Assembly (NCBI GenBank): GCA_018806915.1
Contig: JAGKQI010000098.1
Span: forward strand, 1,674,001-1,738,000
DNA length: 64,000 nt
Reading direction: 5' to 3'
Source of the DNA: Phytophthora colocasiae
Taxonomy: Eukaryota; Oomycota; Peronosporomycetes; Peronosporales; Peronosporaceae
Shown: one piece after another, positions 11,956-23,990 of the stretch
Layout of the letters: each line of letters opens with the position of its first letter
Position numbering within the stretch: position 1 is the stretch's first letter
Translations under genes and position numbers: made by a program
The notes under the pieces: generated by a model
What the model saw: only the letters and a program-made list of their open reading frames with translations
What the model was told of the DNA's origin: nothing
Database searches by the model: none

Positions 11956-12724
11956 ATGTCGTTCACTGGGAGAATTGTTTTTTTAGTCTGGAAGCATGTT
12001 TTTCTTCTATGGTTCACTATTGATCGGTCGGTGTGTTATCGAGAGCTATGTTTCGAAGAGGCAGATGACAATTTGAGTAATTTAGTTATGACTTTTAAGT
12101 ATACCGGTAGCACTAATAAGACCAACTCCTGCTTGTACACTTCTTCACTTGCAACACTCTGATGCAGCTCAAAACCAGTTAATCAACTTCAATTTCCTCT
12201 GATGCAGCTCAATCCACAGTGAGCTGCAATACTGATGTTGCCCGAATGTTGCCCGAGGTTACGGTCACGTTACGCAGTACAGTCGAATTAATCCCGTGAG
12301 GCTGGGACCCCCCTCATTCTTCGGGTATTCCCAGTATAAGGTTTACTTACGGTTAAATCGGAGTGAGGGACGCCCCTTTTATGGGTGTGTGCGAATACTA
12401 TTTTTTACGTAGTAATTTTCATGCTACACGACGTCACCTTAATATAGTACTAATAATATAGTACTACTATTGTTTGGGTACAGCCAACGAAATGTCGCTC
12501 ACGGTACTACCTAACTTATATGCCGCTCACTGTACTCGGCATTCGTTGCTGGTTAAGGGGTCACTCATTGCCGGTTGAGGGGTTGTGACTTAAACAGACT
12601 GCAGTTCAAGATCTCCTACCAGAGGGGAAGAGTGACGAAGCTGAAGCGGTCAGCGCCCCAAAACGGAAGCGGCCAGGGCCACGACGCAGCCCCGAGCAGC
12701 AAACGACGCAAGGAAGACAACACC
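11956..12724. other. Intergenic region upstream of the ubiquitin E1 gene
   Basis: It contains a direct repeat CTCTGATGCAGCTCAA at 12157-12172 and 12197-12212. From about 12608 the sequence is open in the E1 frame and encodes a KLKRSAPQNG...SSKRRKED stretch ahead of the first good ATG at 12725. This may be N-terminal coding sequence from an unseen first exon. Nothing else was recognised. Confidence 0.5.
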
Positions 12725-15700
12725 ATGGAGACCACACAGCAGCTGGAGAAGGATGCAGGCTTTATGGACAAGTACAGTCGCCAGATCGGCGCCTTCGGAC
12801 TCGAGACGATGGCAAAGGTACATTTTAGGTTCAACCCTATACTTGACTTATTTGTTCACAGACTAATCGGACTATAATTTGTGTGTGTTTCTTGCGCAGC
12901 TGGTGAAGCTGAAAGTGCTCATCGTGGGGCTACAGGGCGTGGGTATCGAGTGTGCCAAGAACTTGATCCTCGCAGGCCCCGGAGCTATTACGCTGCACGA
13001 TGACGGCATCGCAGAGATGAAGGATTTGGGTGCCAACTTCTTTTTGACTGAGCAGGACGTGGGTCAACCACGTGCCTCCGCTGTCGCTCACAGGCTGGCG
13101 GAGCTCAACAAGATGGTGTCTGTGGCTGTGCACAAGGGCCCGCTGACTGAGGAGGTGGTGGCTAAGCACAATGTGGTGGTTTTCTCGCACACGAGCCGCA
13201 AGGAGCTTGTGCGCTGGAACCACTTCTGCCGCCAGCAATCGCCTCAGATCGGCTTCATCATGTGTGACATCCGCGGTGCCTTTGGATACGCGTTCACAGA
13301 CTTTGGAGACGAGTTCAAGGGCTTTGATGCAACGGGCGAAGCGCCCATTACCCGTATTATCACGGACATTACCAATGACAAGGATGGTATGTTGAGTATT
13401 TTGGGGCCTGACGAGGATGGCAAGATGCACGAGATGCCGGATTCGGACCACGACGGGTGGGTTGAGATCAGTGACGTACAGGGCATGAAGCTGAAGAGTG
13501 ACCCGAACCAGTCCATTAATACGATGGGACCGCGTCGCATTAAGTTTGCTAACAAGAAGGTGTTCCGTAATGGAAAACAAACGGAAGTCTTCGACGCATA
13601 TCGCCTGAAAATCGGCGACACCTCGGAGTTTACGCCGTATGAAGGTGGAGGTGTGTTCACTCAGCACAAGAAACCGTTCACGGTGAACTTCAAGTCCTTG
13701 GAGGAGTCGCTAGTAGCGCCTGTGCCTGAAGGTGAATATGGCCTCATGTTCACGGATGGTGCTAAGTTTGGTCGTGCCGAGCAACTCCATGTTATCTCGT
13801 GGAGTCTGATGGAGTTCGAGGAGCGCCATGGTCATTACCCGGAGCCGCACAACGACGCCGATGCGGATGAAGTTTTAGCTATTGCCAAGGAGGGAATTCA
13901 ACATCTCTCCGACTTTACTCGTGAAGGCTCCCACGCGCAGGAAGTGATGAAGCTTGAAGAGTTAGATGAGAAACTGGTGCGCGAGGCCGCTCTCTACTCT
14001 GCCATCGAGCTGCACCCTCTTGCTGCTTTCTACGGCGGTGTTATCGCTCAGGAAGTCGTCAAGTTCACCGGCAAGTTCACACCGCTAAAGCAATGGCTGC
14101 ACTTGGATGCGTTTGAAGTGCTTCCTGATGAGCGACCGACGGACGCAGAACCCATTGGTTCTCGATATGACCACATGATCACGGCTTTTGGACTGTCGTT
14201 CCACAAGAAGCTAGGAAATGTCCACACGTTCCTTGTGGGCTGCGGTGCATTGGGATGTGAGTACCTGAAGAACTTTGCCGTGATTGGAGTTGCATGCGGC
14301 GAGAAGGGACTCGTGACTGTCACGGATAATGACCGCATTGAGGTAAGCAACCTGAACCGTCAGTTCCTCTTCCGAGAGCACAACGTGGGTCAGCCCAAAT
14401 CCGTGGCTGCTACCGCTGCCGTGCACCAGATGAATGCTGATCTGAAGGTGAAGACTCTGGAGCAGCTTGTGGCTCCTCACACGGAGAACGTCTTTGACGA
14501 TGACTTCTGGACTGACCTGGATGTGGTCACGAACGCTCTCGATAATGTGAAGGCGCGTCTGTACGTGGACAGCAAGTGTGTTTTCCACAAGCTGCCTCTG
14601 CTCGAAAGTGGCACGCTGGGCACGAAGTGTAATGTGCAGGTGGTAATCCCTTACAAGACTCAGAGTTACGCGGATGGTCCGAAGGATGCTGAAGGCGATG
14701 GAATCCCTATGTGCACGCTGCGAAACTTCCCGTCTCTTATCGAGCACTGCATTGAGTGGTCACGTGCGCAGTTTGAAGATCTCTTCGTGGTACCTTCCGC
14801 AGAGGCGAAGAAGTTTGTTGAAGATCGCACAGCGTATCTTGACCAGGTGAAGAAGGCTACACTTGAAAACCCGAACCCCAAGCTTGTTGCAGCGGCGATT
14901 GTCCAGGAGCTTGAGCGCCTTCGTAGTTTGCGTGCTACCTTGCAGACGGCGAAGGGTATCACCTTCGAGAAGTGCGTCACGCTGGCGTTCGAGCTTATGA
15001 CGTCAAGTTTCCGTGACCGCATTTTACAGCTCGTTCATAACTTCCCGGAGGACCACCTGACCAACTCGGGTGAGAAGTTCTGGTCTGGCGCCAAGCGTTT
15101 CCCTCAAGCGGTGGACAAGTTTGACCCCCAAAACCCGCTGCACCTAAACTTCGTGCGTGCTACTGCTAACATTTTGGCCGTTTGCTATGGCGTTCAGCCG
15201 GCTCCTGAGCAGAAATTGGTTCCTGCTGATTCAGAGTGGCGTGACCCGTCTACGTACGAGGAGCTTGGTAACAAGTATGTTCCACCGACCTGGAAGCCGT
15301 CGAACGAAAAAATTGCTGCTGACTCGGATGAAATTAAGCGGCTGGAGCAGGAGAAGATCAAGAACACGAACGAGTCTGACAAGAATGAGCTCATGGAGCT
15401 GCTGCAAGAGCTTGAAACACTTGATCTCTCTGGACTGTCATTCGAGCCAGCGGATTTCGAGAAGGATCAGGACATGAACTTCCACATTGATTTTATTTAC
15501 GCGGCGTCAAATTTGCGGGCCTTCAACTACCGTATCCGCGACGCGTCGCGCCACAAGTGCAAGATGATTGCAGGCAAGATCATTCCGGCCATTGCGACGA
15601 CGACGGCATCCGTGACCGGCCTGGCTATGCTTGAGATGCTCAAGCTGATGCAACAGAAGGATCTGGAGGCTTTCAAGGACTCGTCAAATTCGCTGGGTCT

Positions 15701-16181
15701 GAACATGTACCTGATGCAAGAGCCGGCAGCACCTGCTCGTGCTAAGGACGAATATGATGTGGTTGAAATGTCGGAGGTTAAGTGCAAACCCTCTGGCTTC
15801 ACGAAGTGGGATTCAACTCTCATCGAGTTGTCGTCCGAGTCGACTCTTGAGGATTTTCTGGCTGAGTTCAAGGCGAAGACTGAGCTTAACTGTGACTTGC
15901 TGTTCCATCGCGTTGCGGAAATGGGCAACACTAGTGCTGCGGACAAGGATCTGCGTTACCGAACTGTCAGTGGTCTGATGCTGTACGACCGCAACGCCTA
16001 CGGCAAGGCGTTGAAGGATCTATATGCTAGTCAAATGACGAAGCCTCTACGGGCCTTTGTGGAATCACGCTACGAAGGACTCGTGGACTGCAGCCGGAAG
16101 TACATTGAGTTGCAAACGTCGTGCTCCGACGATGACGGAAACGTGTTCAAGGTGCCGACGGTCATTTGCAAGTTCAGCTAA
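12725..16181 (+). CDS. UBA1: Ubiquitin-activating enzyme E1
   Basis: Two exons, 12725-12817 and 12900-16181, flank an 82-bp phase-0 intron (GTACAT...TTGCGCAG); the product is 1124 residues. E1 adenylates the ubiquitin C-terminus with ATP and carries it as a thioester before passing it to E2 enzymes. The exon junction joins YSRQIGAFGLETMAK to LVKLKVLIVGLQGVG, the start of the first ThiF-like half. The second, active adenylation half has GCGALGCEYLKNFA. The catalytic cysteine is in IPMCTLRNFP at about residue 636, close to Cys632 of human UBA1. The adenylation/UFD boundary has IAGKIIPAIATTTA, and a C-terminal ubiquitin-fold domain follows. The start is uncertain: ATG 12725 has a CACCATGG context, but a basic KRRK stretch lies in frame just upstream, where human UBA1 also has a nuclear signal. 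UBA6-type is less likely. Confidence 0.95.
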
Positions 16182-16824
16182 AGGGTGGCACGAACGACAA
16201 GAGAACGAGGGGCTGCTGTACGTGCCCAGAGCTGTTCTCCAGGCAGACAGACATCTGCATCGTTTGAAGTAAATTCTGTTTGTAACAATGAAAATCGGCA
16301 GTAGCTCACGATCTGGGTATGTTTCTGCCTTACCTGTTGACTTTCAGTAAGACCGGACTTTAGTGTTGTTGAAACAGCCAAGCTGCACACCATGCACGGC
16401 TGATGCGAGGAGCACAGAACTTATGCGTATCCGAAGCACAGTGCTGAACGGAATCAGCATTAACTCCTTCTTCGTGCCAGTTCTTCGTAGCATTGATGAT
16501 ACCTCAGTACCCTGTGAAAGTCTTGTCGGTCTTGGCGAGTAGTGGACCAAACAGGCAGCGAGATCATTTCCGAAGGTCGCAACTTGCAGTTGACCAGAAA
16601 GTGGACTCGAAGTTTCGAGTCGAAGCTGGAGTGACTCGAAAGTGGAGCGACCTGCAGACTTGACTGTCCAGAGGTGGCCGTTAACTGTTTTGCCTGCAAT
16701 TGAACAACATGGTGTCGGTGCTGCCAACGTGGGTGGATCCATTCAAACTGCACTATTACCTATTAATAGTAATATCCATTCTATTTATGACTAATTAGAC
16801 CTTAAAAAGGAGCCATATTTATAA
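16182..16824. other. Intergenic, nothing recognised
   Basis: This is the 3' flank of the E1 gene and distal 5' flank of the next gene, both on the plus strand. Minus-strand frames at 16344-16753 overlap each other in two frames and show no domain, so I regard them as chance. Confidence 0.5.
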
Positions 16825-16954
16825 ACGGTAACCTATACCCTCCCAAATATTATTATAACGACCTCCATATTTGCTGCCACCAGACATTAACGGAAACAGA
16901 TACCTTCCCAAATATTATAAAAACTACCTCCATATGTAATCATTTAACTGCCTC
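16825..16954 (+). repeat. Diverged 65-bp tandem duplication in a promoter
   Basis: Two adjacent units, 16825-16889 and about 16890-16954, share the order ACGG..AAC..ATACC, TCCCAAATATTAT and ACCTCCATAT. They have diverged in sequence and by small indels. The second unit ends about 70 bp before the start codon of the CDKAL1-like gene, so both lie in its presumed promoter. Confidence 0.6.
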
Positions 16955-17025
16955 CACTCGCCACCGGACATTCTTCTTATTCGACCTCATTAGCAGATTT
17001 GCTCGCTCGAAAACACTTAACCGCC

Positions 17026-18960
17026 ATGGACGACATCGAAGACATGATCGGAGAGGAAGAGCTGGACCGCGCGGCCATGACCTCCGTGCGTGCACCCATG
17101 GTAGCTCCTAAAGCGCACTACCAGGAGGACGTCAAGACGTCGGCGTCCACGAACAGCACGGCCAGCAGCTCCACCAGCGGCGACTTGGAGGCCAAGGAGC
17201 CCAGTGTTCCAGGCACACAGCTCATCTGGATGAAAACCTACGGCTGCTCACACAACGTGAGTGACTCGGAGTACATGCAGGGCGTATTGGCCAGCTACGG
17301 CTACCGGTTCACGCAGGACGCGGACTCGGCGCAGCTCTGGTTGCTCAACAGTTGCACAGTCAAGGACCCATCCCAAGCAGCTTTCATGCACTTGGCTGTT
17401 AAAGGCCGCAAGCAGAACAAAGCTGTAGTTGTGGCTGGTTGTGTGCCTCAAGCTGACCGTCACCTCAAGGGCCTCGAAGAGGTCAGTATCGTCGGGATCC
17501 AGCAGGTGGACCGAGTTGTAGAGGTCGTGGAGGAGACGCTTAAGGGCCACACAGTGAGATTACTGTCCAAGAACCGCCTGCCGGAGCTGGATCTACCCAA
17601 GATCCGTAAGAACCCAATGGTTGAGATCATTCCGCTGAGCACGGGCTGTCTTGGAGCGTGCACGTACTGCAAGACGCGTCATGCACGAGGAAAATTGGGA
17701 AGTTACACACCTGAAGCCATTGTTTCGCGTGCACAAAGTGTGATTAATGAAGGAGTGACGGAGATTTGGCTGTCTAGTGAGGATACAGGAGCTTATGGTA
17801 TCGATATTGGTACCGATCTGCCGACGCTGATGCGTAAATTGCTGGAAGTTGTGCCCGATGGCGTAATGCTGCGTGTGGGAATGACCAACCCTCCATACAT
17901 CTTAGATCATTTGGATGCTATCGCTGAAGTGTTGAGCCATGATCGCGTGTACTCGTTCCTGCACGTTCCAGTCCAGTCCGGAAGTGACGATGTGCTGCTA
18001 GCTATGAACCGTGAATACACTGCCACCGAATTCCGTCGTGTTGCCGATGAGCTGCTCGCCAAGGTGCCAGACCTCACTCTGGCGACCGACATCATCTGTG
18101 GCTTCCCGTCGGAAACCGAGGAACACTTTGACGAGACGATGGAGTTGGTGGAGAAGTACCGCTTCCACATTATGAACATTTCCCAGTTCTACCCTCGTCC
18201 GGGCACACCAGCAGCGAAGATGAAACGTGTCCCGACCCAGGTAGTCAAGAACCGTAGTCGCAAACTCACGAAGCTCTTTGAAACCTTCGAGCCGTACACA
18301 GATCTCGTGGACACGACGCAGAAGGTGTGGGTGAACACGGAGGTTTCAGACGACAAGAAGTACACGGTTGCGCACACGAAGAATTACACCAAGGTTCTCC
18401 TCCCTCGCGATGATTCTCTAATTGGATGCACGGCCCAGGTGCGTGTCCTCACGGCGGCACGATTCCACATCACGGGCGAAGTGATCTCACGTTCTCAACC
18501 AGCTACTGTAGCGGCAGCTGCCATTCGCGAGCAGATCCGTACTGAGGGTAACATGTCGGCGGCTGACCGATCCAAGGCTTTGTCAAAGGCGAAATCGGCG
18601 TCATCCTCGTGCAATGGCGACGGTAGCTGTGGTGGTCACGGTCATGGCCACAGTCATGGTCACGATCACTCACACGAGCACGGAGAAGGAGGATGCTGTG
18701 GTGGCAGTGGATCCTGTTGCTCGTCTGGTGGCGACGGTAAGGGCTGTGGTGGAAAATGTGGTACCAAGTCTAAGAAGAAGAAAACAGTTGCCAAAGAGCC
18801 TCAGAAGAAGAAGAAGCACGCAGCTGGTGGAAATAGTATGGTATCGACTCTATCGGCGAAGTGGAACGAAGTCCGCGACGATAAGGTGGCGCTTGCAGCA
18901 CTCGCCACTTTGTTAGCGTCGGCAACTTTAGTCGCAGCTCGCTTGTTGACGCGCAAGTAG
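17026..18960 (+). CDS. CDKAL1: CDKAL1-type tRNA threonylcarbamoyladenosine methylthiotransferase
   Basis: A single exon encodes 644 residues; the ATG at 17026 has a CCGCCATGG context. The enzyme is a radical-SAM methylthiotransferase that converts t6A37 to ms2t6A37 in tRNAs reading ANN codons. Visible parts are the N-terminal UPF0004 domain (about 66-165, MKTYGCSHNVSDSEYM, NSCTVK, VVAGCVPQAD) with its cluster cysteines, the radical-SAM motif CLGACTYC (Cys208, Cys212, Cys215), and a TRAM-like domain (about 415-485). A hydrophobic C-terminal helix (about 620-640) ends in RLLTRK, matching the ER tail anchor of animal CDKAL1. Unusually, a His/Gly- then Cys/Gly-rich segment lies between TRAM and the anchor (about 535-585, GHGHGHSHGHDHSHEH then CCGGSGSCC). 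It looks able to bind metal. The catalytic assignment is firm; the role of the tail is inference. Confidence 0.93.
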   Translation: MDDIEDMIGEEELDRAAMTSVRAPMVAPKAHYQEDVKTSASTNSTASSSTSGDLEAKEPSVPGTQLIWMKTYGCSHNVSDSEYMQGVLASYGYRFTQDADSAQLWLLNSCTVKDPSQAAFMHLAVKGRKQNKAVVVAGCVPQADRHLKGLEEVSIVGIQQVDRVVEVVEETLKGHTVRLLSKNRLPELDLPKIRKNPMVEIIPLSTGCLGACTYCKTRHARGKLGSYTPEAIVSRAQSVINEGVTEIWLSSEDTGAYGIDIGTDLPTLMRKLLEVVPDGVMLRVGMTNPPYILDHLDAIAEVLSHDRVYSFLHVPVQSGSDDVLLAMNREYTATEFRRVADELLAKVPDLTLATDIICGFPSETEEHFDETMELVEKYRFHIMNISQFYPRPGTPAAKMKRVPTQVVKNRSRKLTKLFETFEPYTDLVDTTQKVWVNTEVSDDKKYTVAHTKNYTKVLLPRDDSLIGCTAQVRVLTAARFHITGEVISRSQPATVAAAAIREQIRTEGNMSAADRSKALSKAKSASSSCNGDGSCGGHGHGHSHGHDHSHEHGEGGCCGGSGSCCSSGGDGKGCGGKCGTKSKKKKTVAKEPQKKKKHAAGGNSMVSTLSAKWNEVRDDKVALAALATLLASATLVAARLLTRK

Positions 18961-19152
18961 TTCAACTTACCTGAGTCTTACAAAGTTAGAGCTCTTTTCT
19001 TCCTTTTCACGAACATGTCGATATCAGGGCCTGCAATTCTGTTCTACCATCTTTATGAGGTTTATGCATACAATAGAATATGTTCTTCTACCTGTCTAGA
19101 AATACGAAATAAAATAATGAATACGAGGTTTCCTCAGCTGTGCGTGGAACCA

Positions 19153-22100
19153 TCACGAATAGTGCGCGTAATGTTTGCAGTCAAAGCAGAAGCGTCCGTT
19201 CCAGGACGAGCTGGACGGCGCGCAGTCGGAACAGCAGACACGGCCGCAGCGGTCGCAATGACATTTACGCGAGAAGAAGAACGGGAACGGCTCCAGACAA
19301 ACCATACACTCGTTAATGTCAGTGTCGGGGATCCACGACGGGGTCACACGCAGGTAACGCAGGAGCTGCAACAACAGGAAGAGTTAACAGGAAGAGTTAG
19401 TTCATTCACGAAACGAGGTGTTAACAACACCAACAATGTACTTACACCCGTGGCTTTGGGGTTCGTTACGACGCGTACACCCTCCCCATCGGGCAGATTC
19501 ATGTCTGCCCCATTCTTCATCAAAAGCACAGCCTCGTTCTCCATGTCTGTACAAACACACAAGTCAGTTTAACAAGTAACACAAGGACATATTCAGGTTA
19601 CCAACCTTTCTCCATGCAGTAGTGCAGCGGCGAGCGCTTGAGGAAATCAACTTTCTGTGGGTCTGCCTTGTGTCGAAGGAGCGTCTCCATGAGCTCACAC
19701 GTCGCAGAGCCGCTACGCTTGACCATAGAACACAGATGCAATGGGGTTTGCTTCAGGAAGTTCACGGCATTTGCATCAGCACCGAAGCAAAGCAGCAGTT
19801 CCAGCACGCGTGACGCAAATTTCACCTGGAGTTGAGTGGCCAAATGCAGTGCTGTGTTTCCCTCACGGTCACTGAAATTCAGGTCGAGATGTGGTAGAAC
19901 CTCCGGACGGAAGAACAGACTTACCATTTCAAAATTGCCACTCCGAACAGCAAGGTGCAGAGGCGAGTATCCACGCTGAGTTTCGGCTTGCTGCAACATA
20001 TCAAGTGCCCCACTTGCCTCGTTAACAAGGAGAGCGCACGCAAGCTCCACGTTGCCACCATCCACAGCTTGGTGCAGCACAGTGTTACCGTAGCGATCAA
20101 TACGGAGGCTTGACGTATTCAGTTGTCGCCACAAAAAGTCATTGCCTTCGCTCGCGTAGCGCGATAAACCATTAGACTCAGCTGAGCGCGAGGCTCTGGT
20201 CGTGATCATGGTCATAGACTCACTAGAGGCAGGATCCACATCTCCTCCCGCAAAATGAGACAGAGCAGCTTCAGCGGCTTCAGCTCTACGACGAAGTCGC
20301 TCAACCTCTCGAAGAGCTTTCTTCAGCATCGCATTTTCGCTATCATCACCGAATTCACTCATTCGCCTACCCGTTCGTAGAGGAGAAAACTCGACATCTT
20401 CAGAGTACGCACTTGTTCCAACCGAAGCTGTGGCAGTAGAGAGAACGTCTTCCTCCAAGATTTCGATAGTGAGTTCACTTTCACGACCATTGAAGCCCAA
20501 AGGATCAGCTGACTTGTCTTGTTGCATTTCTCTTGATGTTTTAGCGGAATGTTCTGATGCCGCTGAGGCTGCAGCTGCAGCAGACTCTGTCGACAACTCC
20601 ATACGCGCCTGATACCAACTTCGGAAGACACGTTGAATGAGTAGAGCACTCTGATTCCGACGGTATTTAATCACATGCACCCAGCAGCGCATTGATCGCT
20701 GAATCATTTTTGCTGCCTTGTTGCGTCGAGCAATTCGTCGTTTCTTCTCCAGAATTGCTTTCCATCGCATTTGGATACTCCATAGCACCTGCAACTGCTT
20801 AATGTACACTCGGTGCTGTTGCCTGCCACGCCAAGAACTTTGTAGTTTAACCGCGGCCGTTGCAACGGCACGCTCCCGCCGCTTTTCTAGTTGATCGAAG
20901 GCCTGTTGCCGCAGAAACACTCGGGTGTTGCCAAGCTCAGCTTGGTCAACCTTCAAAGCGTCAAGGAGGTCTCCAGCAGTCCATTCCGAAACAGCTTTCG
21001 CAACCACTAGAAGTTGATACTGCTTGACAAAGTCGGAATGAATCATACGAACAGGGAACGATTGACGCATGATCTCCACAGCTTTCAGCACTCCACCATA
21101 GCGCAATTGGCTCGATACCTTCGCCATATCGAACTGATCACTGGCACTTTCATCGTTCGGCTTGATGCAACGGATGTAATGCGTCTCTGTTTGCTGTACG
21201 ACATCAAGCAAACTTGCAAGTTGCTGCTTAAACTGGGAGCCGATACCAACAGCACTAAGTACGGAAGATCGTCGTCGGAGCTTTGGTTGACCCAGTTGTA
21301 GTTGCGCTGATTCGTTGGCTTTAAAGAAGTCAAACAATTCCCTCAAGTGAGAGTCGCTGGTTTTCCCCAAGACGTCAAACAGCTCGGCATTAGGCTGGTC
21401 CTTGTTCTTCTCACAGAATCCTTCAGCCAGGTAGCGCACATTGCCCGCATAATGATGAACCTGGAACGCAAAGTCCGCTTGTTCAGTGCGAGACGCGCTG
21501 AAATTGCTGTGCTCTTGCAGCCGTTGGTACAATTTCCGAGCAAAACCTGCATCGCTTCCCTTCGGAACCACGCATTCCTCGTCCAAGAGCGAAAAAATGC
21601 CACTGGGGCGTTGCTCCACCATCTCTAGGCACATGGAATTATCGTCGTAGTCCACAGCATTCCACTTGATGCCCTCCTCAATATGTGCCTGCTGCTCTGT
21701 CAAGAGAATATCCTGGATAAACTGGTACTGCAACTTTTCGTTCGCGTAATTGATGCAAAACTGCTCGAACTGATTGATCTCGAACTCTTCGAACCCGAAG
21801 ATATCCAGAACTGCGATACAAGGCGCCTCCTCCTTGTTTGTCGCTTTACTTGATGGGCTCGTGGGTTGTCCAACCTGCGGTGAAGCTGAATTCACTTTTG
21901 ACACCAAAAATTGGAACAAAAACGCATACAACGAGCGTGCCATTGCATCTCGTGCATCCCCACACTGTGCAAGGCTCAAGTTCGAATGGAACGTCTCTCC
22001 TCCAACGCTGATTTTCCTCGTAGTCAAAGCTGAGACCAGTTCCTCCTGATCCACAGCAAACAACTGTGATACGATATCCAGATGATCCTGTACTGTAAGT

Positions 22101-23239
22101 GATGATGGCGAGGAAGATGCAAGTTGACACGGCGACGACGCTCCATTGTCCCCTTCCTCGTCATCAATCGACGAGACAAACAACACATTTCCAAGATGTA
22201 ACAGCGCACTCAAGATCTTCCAGATAGCAGCTTGCTCCACGTCCGTAAAACCCAACACTTTCATCGACTGCAGCACCAACTGGAACTGCTTGTCGTCCCG
22301 AATACCATCGTTCCTCTGGAAGCACTGACCACCGTTAATATACTGGAACTCTTCCGCTGAGAGGTTGTTAAGATGCAGCTCCTTCTTCATCTCGTCACCT
22401 GCTCCTGCTAGCAACTCATAGAACACGTGAAAGTTCCGCTCCCCGTCATTTTGGTGCACCACACGCACTTTTTCCAGCAGATACGTCTCCACAGACGTTC
22501 CCACCATCCGCAATGAAGTTCCCAGTTCATGTCCTTCGAAGAACATGCGTACAAACTTTCCGAATCGACTACTGTTATCGTTCCGTAGTGTTCGAGCGTT
22601 ACCAAAGCACTCCAAGATCGGATTCGCACTCATCAATTCACTACCACTGATCGCTCGTTTCCGTTTGCTGCTGGTTGTATCTCGACTGCTTTCCGCTAAA
22701 TAATTCATAATAAACTTGGTCGTCTCTGTCTTCCCTGCTCCACTCTCCCCACTCACAAGGATCGTCTGGTTCGTTCTATTTTCTCCAGGTTCACGTAGTC
22801 GTCTCCGTAGTGACCTATAAGCTCCTTCAGCAATAGAAAACACATGAGGGGGTAACGCCGTCCAGTTAGGCATCTCCTGGTGGAATTTCTCTAAATCGTA
22901 CAGCCCCGTGATGTCTTTGAACGGGTTCACAGCGATCAGCACAGCCCCAGACCGACAATAGACTTGATCTACACCGTAGCGCTGCGCCAAATAGTCCACG
23001 AATGCCGGTTCATGTAGATGTGTAAGTGCATCCAAGTTCTCGACCTCTGCGAGCGTCTGACCGGCCGGTAGTTCGTTGGCAATGCGAACATCTTGAACTT
23101 CATCCGCTTCTACCGTCGTTTCACTTCCATTGAGCTGTATAAGGACTTTTGAGGCGTCTTCTTCAAGGTGACGCAGCAGACGACCGCGTACCCATTCGTA
23201 GTCTGCCTCAGCGTCGCGTACACGCACGTAGACCTGCAT
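19153..23239 (-). CDS. Myosin motor with ankyrin repeats and C-terminal FYVE finger
   Basis: Three exons were resolved: 23239-19606, 19546-19446 and 19365-19153. The introns are 59 and 80 bp, and the product is 1315 residues. It is an actin-based motor predicted to bind phosphatidylinositol-3-phosphate membranes. The motor has the P-loop GESGAGKTETTKF (164-), switch I NDNSSRFGKF, and LDIFGFEEFEINQFEQFCIN (about 484-). IQ-type neck helices follow at about 793-880 (KLQSSWRGRQQHR, MIQRSMRCWVH, LIQRVFRSWYQ). A short coiled coil is near 990-1020 and ankyrin repeats run over about 1050-1245 (GNTVLHQAVDGGN, GYSPLHLAVRSGN, GNTALHLATQLQ, KRSPLHYC). The last exon supplies a FYVE domain with WIPD, CMVC, RKCHCDRCG, CCSDC and FCFDC. 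It lies head-to-head with the PX gene. Oomycetes have many lineage-specific myosins; the exact class is not assigned. Confidence 0.9.
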
Positions 23240-23455
23240 GAAGAGCGTGTATGTTGAATTCTACCAGCCTTCTTCTTGGTGTTCTTCTACTTCTCTCCAA
23301 CGTTACAACGCGTTGTCACAGATCGGCTGGTGATAGGTTGAAAGAAACAGCTCATATCGATGACAATTGGTTGAAATTAAAGATAAATTGCGATTGGCTA
23401 TTTTTTTGACAAAAGTTGATCAAAATCAGATAAAAGGATACCTTTGGTGTCGAAT
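23240..23455. promoter_or_regulatory. Short divergent promoter, myosin and PX genes
   Basis: Only 216 bp separate the two start codons. The interval has ATTGG boxes at about 23374 and 23391 (ACAATTGGTTG, GCGATTGGCT). These are CCAAT boxes on the minus strand. No TATA box was seen. Confidence 0.45.
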
Positions 23456-23990
23456 ATGTCGCTCGTGTATCTGCCTGAGAACGCCTGGTCCTTGCGCTAC
23501 GGTGCGTGCCGGTGCATTGTCCACCTTGTAGTATTGTCGGTTTATTGTGACGTTCTACCCGTTCTACGTGTCAAACAGGCCCAGACTACTTCACGGTGGC
23601 TATCATCAAGTACCTGGTGAAAGAGGACGAGTACGCACTGTATGAACTACAGATTCAGAACGGACGACGTAATTGGAAGGTTCTACGTCGATTCAGCGAG
23701 TTCGACAGCCTACAGTCCAGGTACGAAGCTACAGCTAGGTGTCAGCACTGGACTGACACGTCCGAACTGACGACTGTACTCGTAGTGTGCGCTTCAAAGC
23801 AGGTGATCGACTGCCTGAACTGCCACCTAAGACCTACTGCTGTCGAGATCTGAACCCGGACTTTCTGAGCAAACGCAGGGAGTTGCTGAAGGTTTTCTTG
23901 CATCACTTGCTGCAGATCCCAGGGATTGCTGACGACGACCACGTTCGTGACTTCCTAGGACTTAAGTTGTCCACGGAGCTCTATGTGTGA
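23456..23990 (+). CDS. Small PX-domain protein
   Basis: Three exons, 23456-23501, 23579-23720 and 23786-23990, give 130 residues; the introns are 77 and 65 bp and the reading phases agree. Almost the whole protein is one PX fold, a phosphoinositide-binding module (often PI3P) found in sorting nexins. Diagnostic text is WKVLRRFSEFDSLQS, whose Arg-Arg-Phe-Ser-Glu-Phe is the PX signature, then RLPELPPK (the PPK loop), and LNPDFLSKRRELLKVFL, the final helices with the second conserved basic cluster. There is no membrane segment or second domain. Start and stop are well supported by splicing and by the full-length domain. It shares a promoter with the myosin-FYVE gene, also a predicted PI3P binder; a functional link is speculative. 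Confidence 0.85.
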
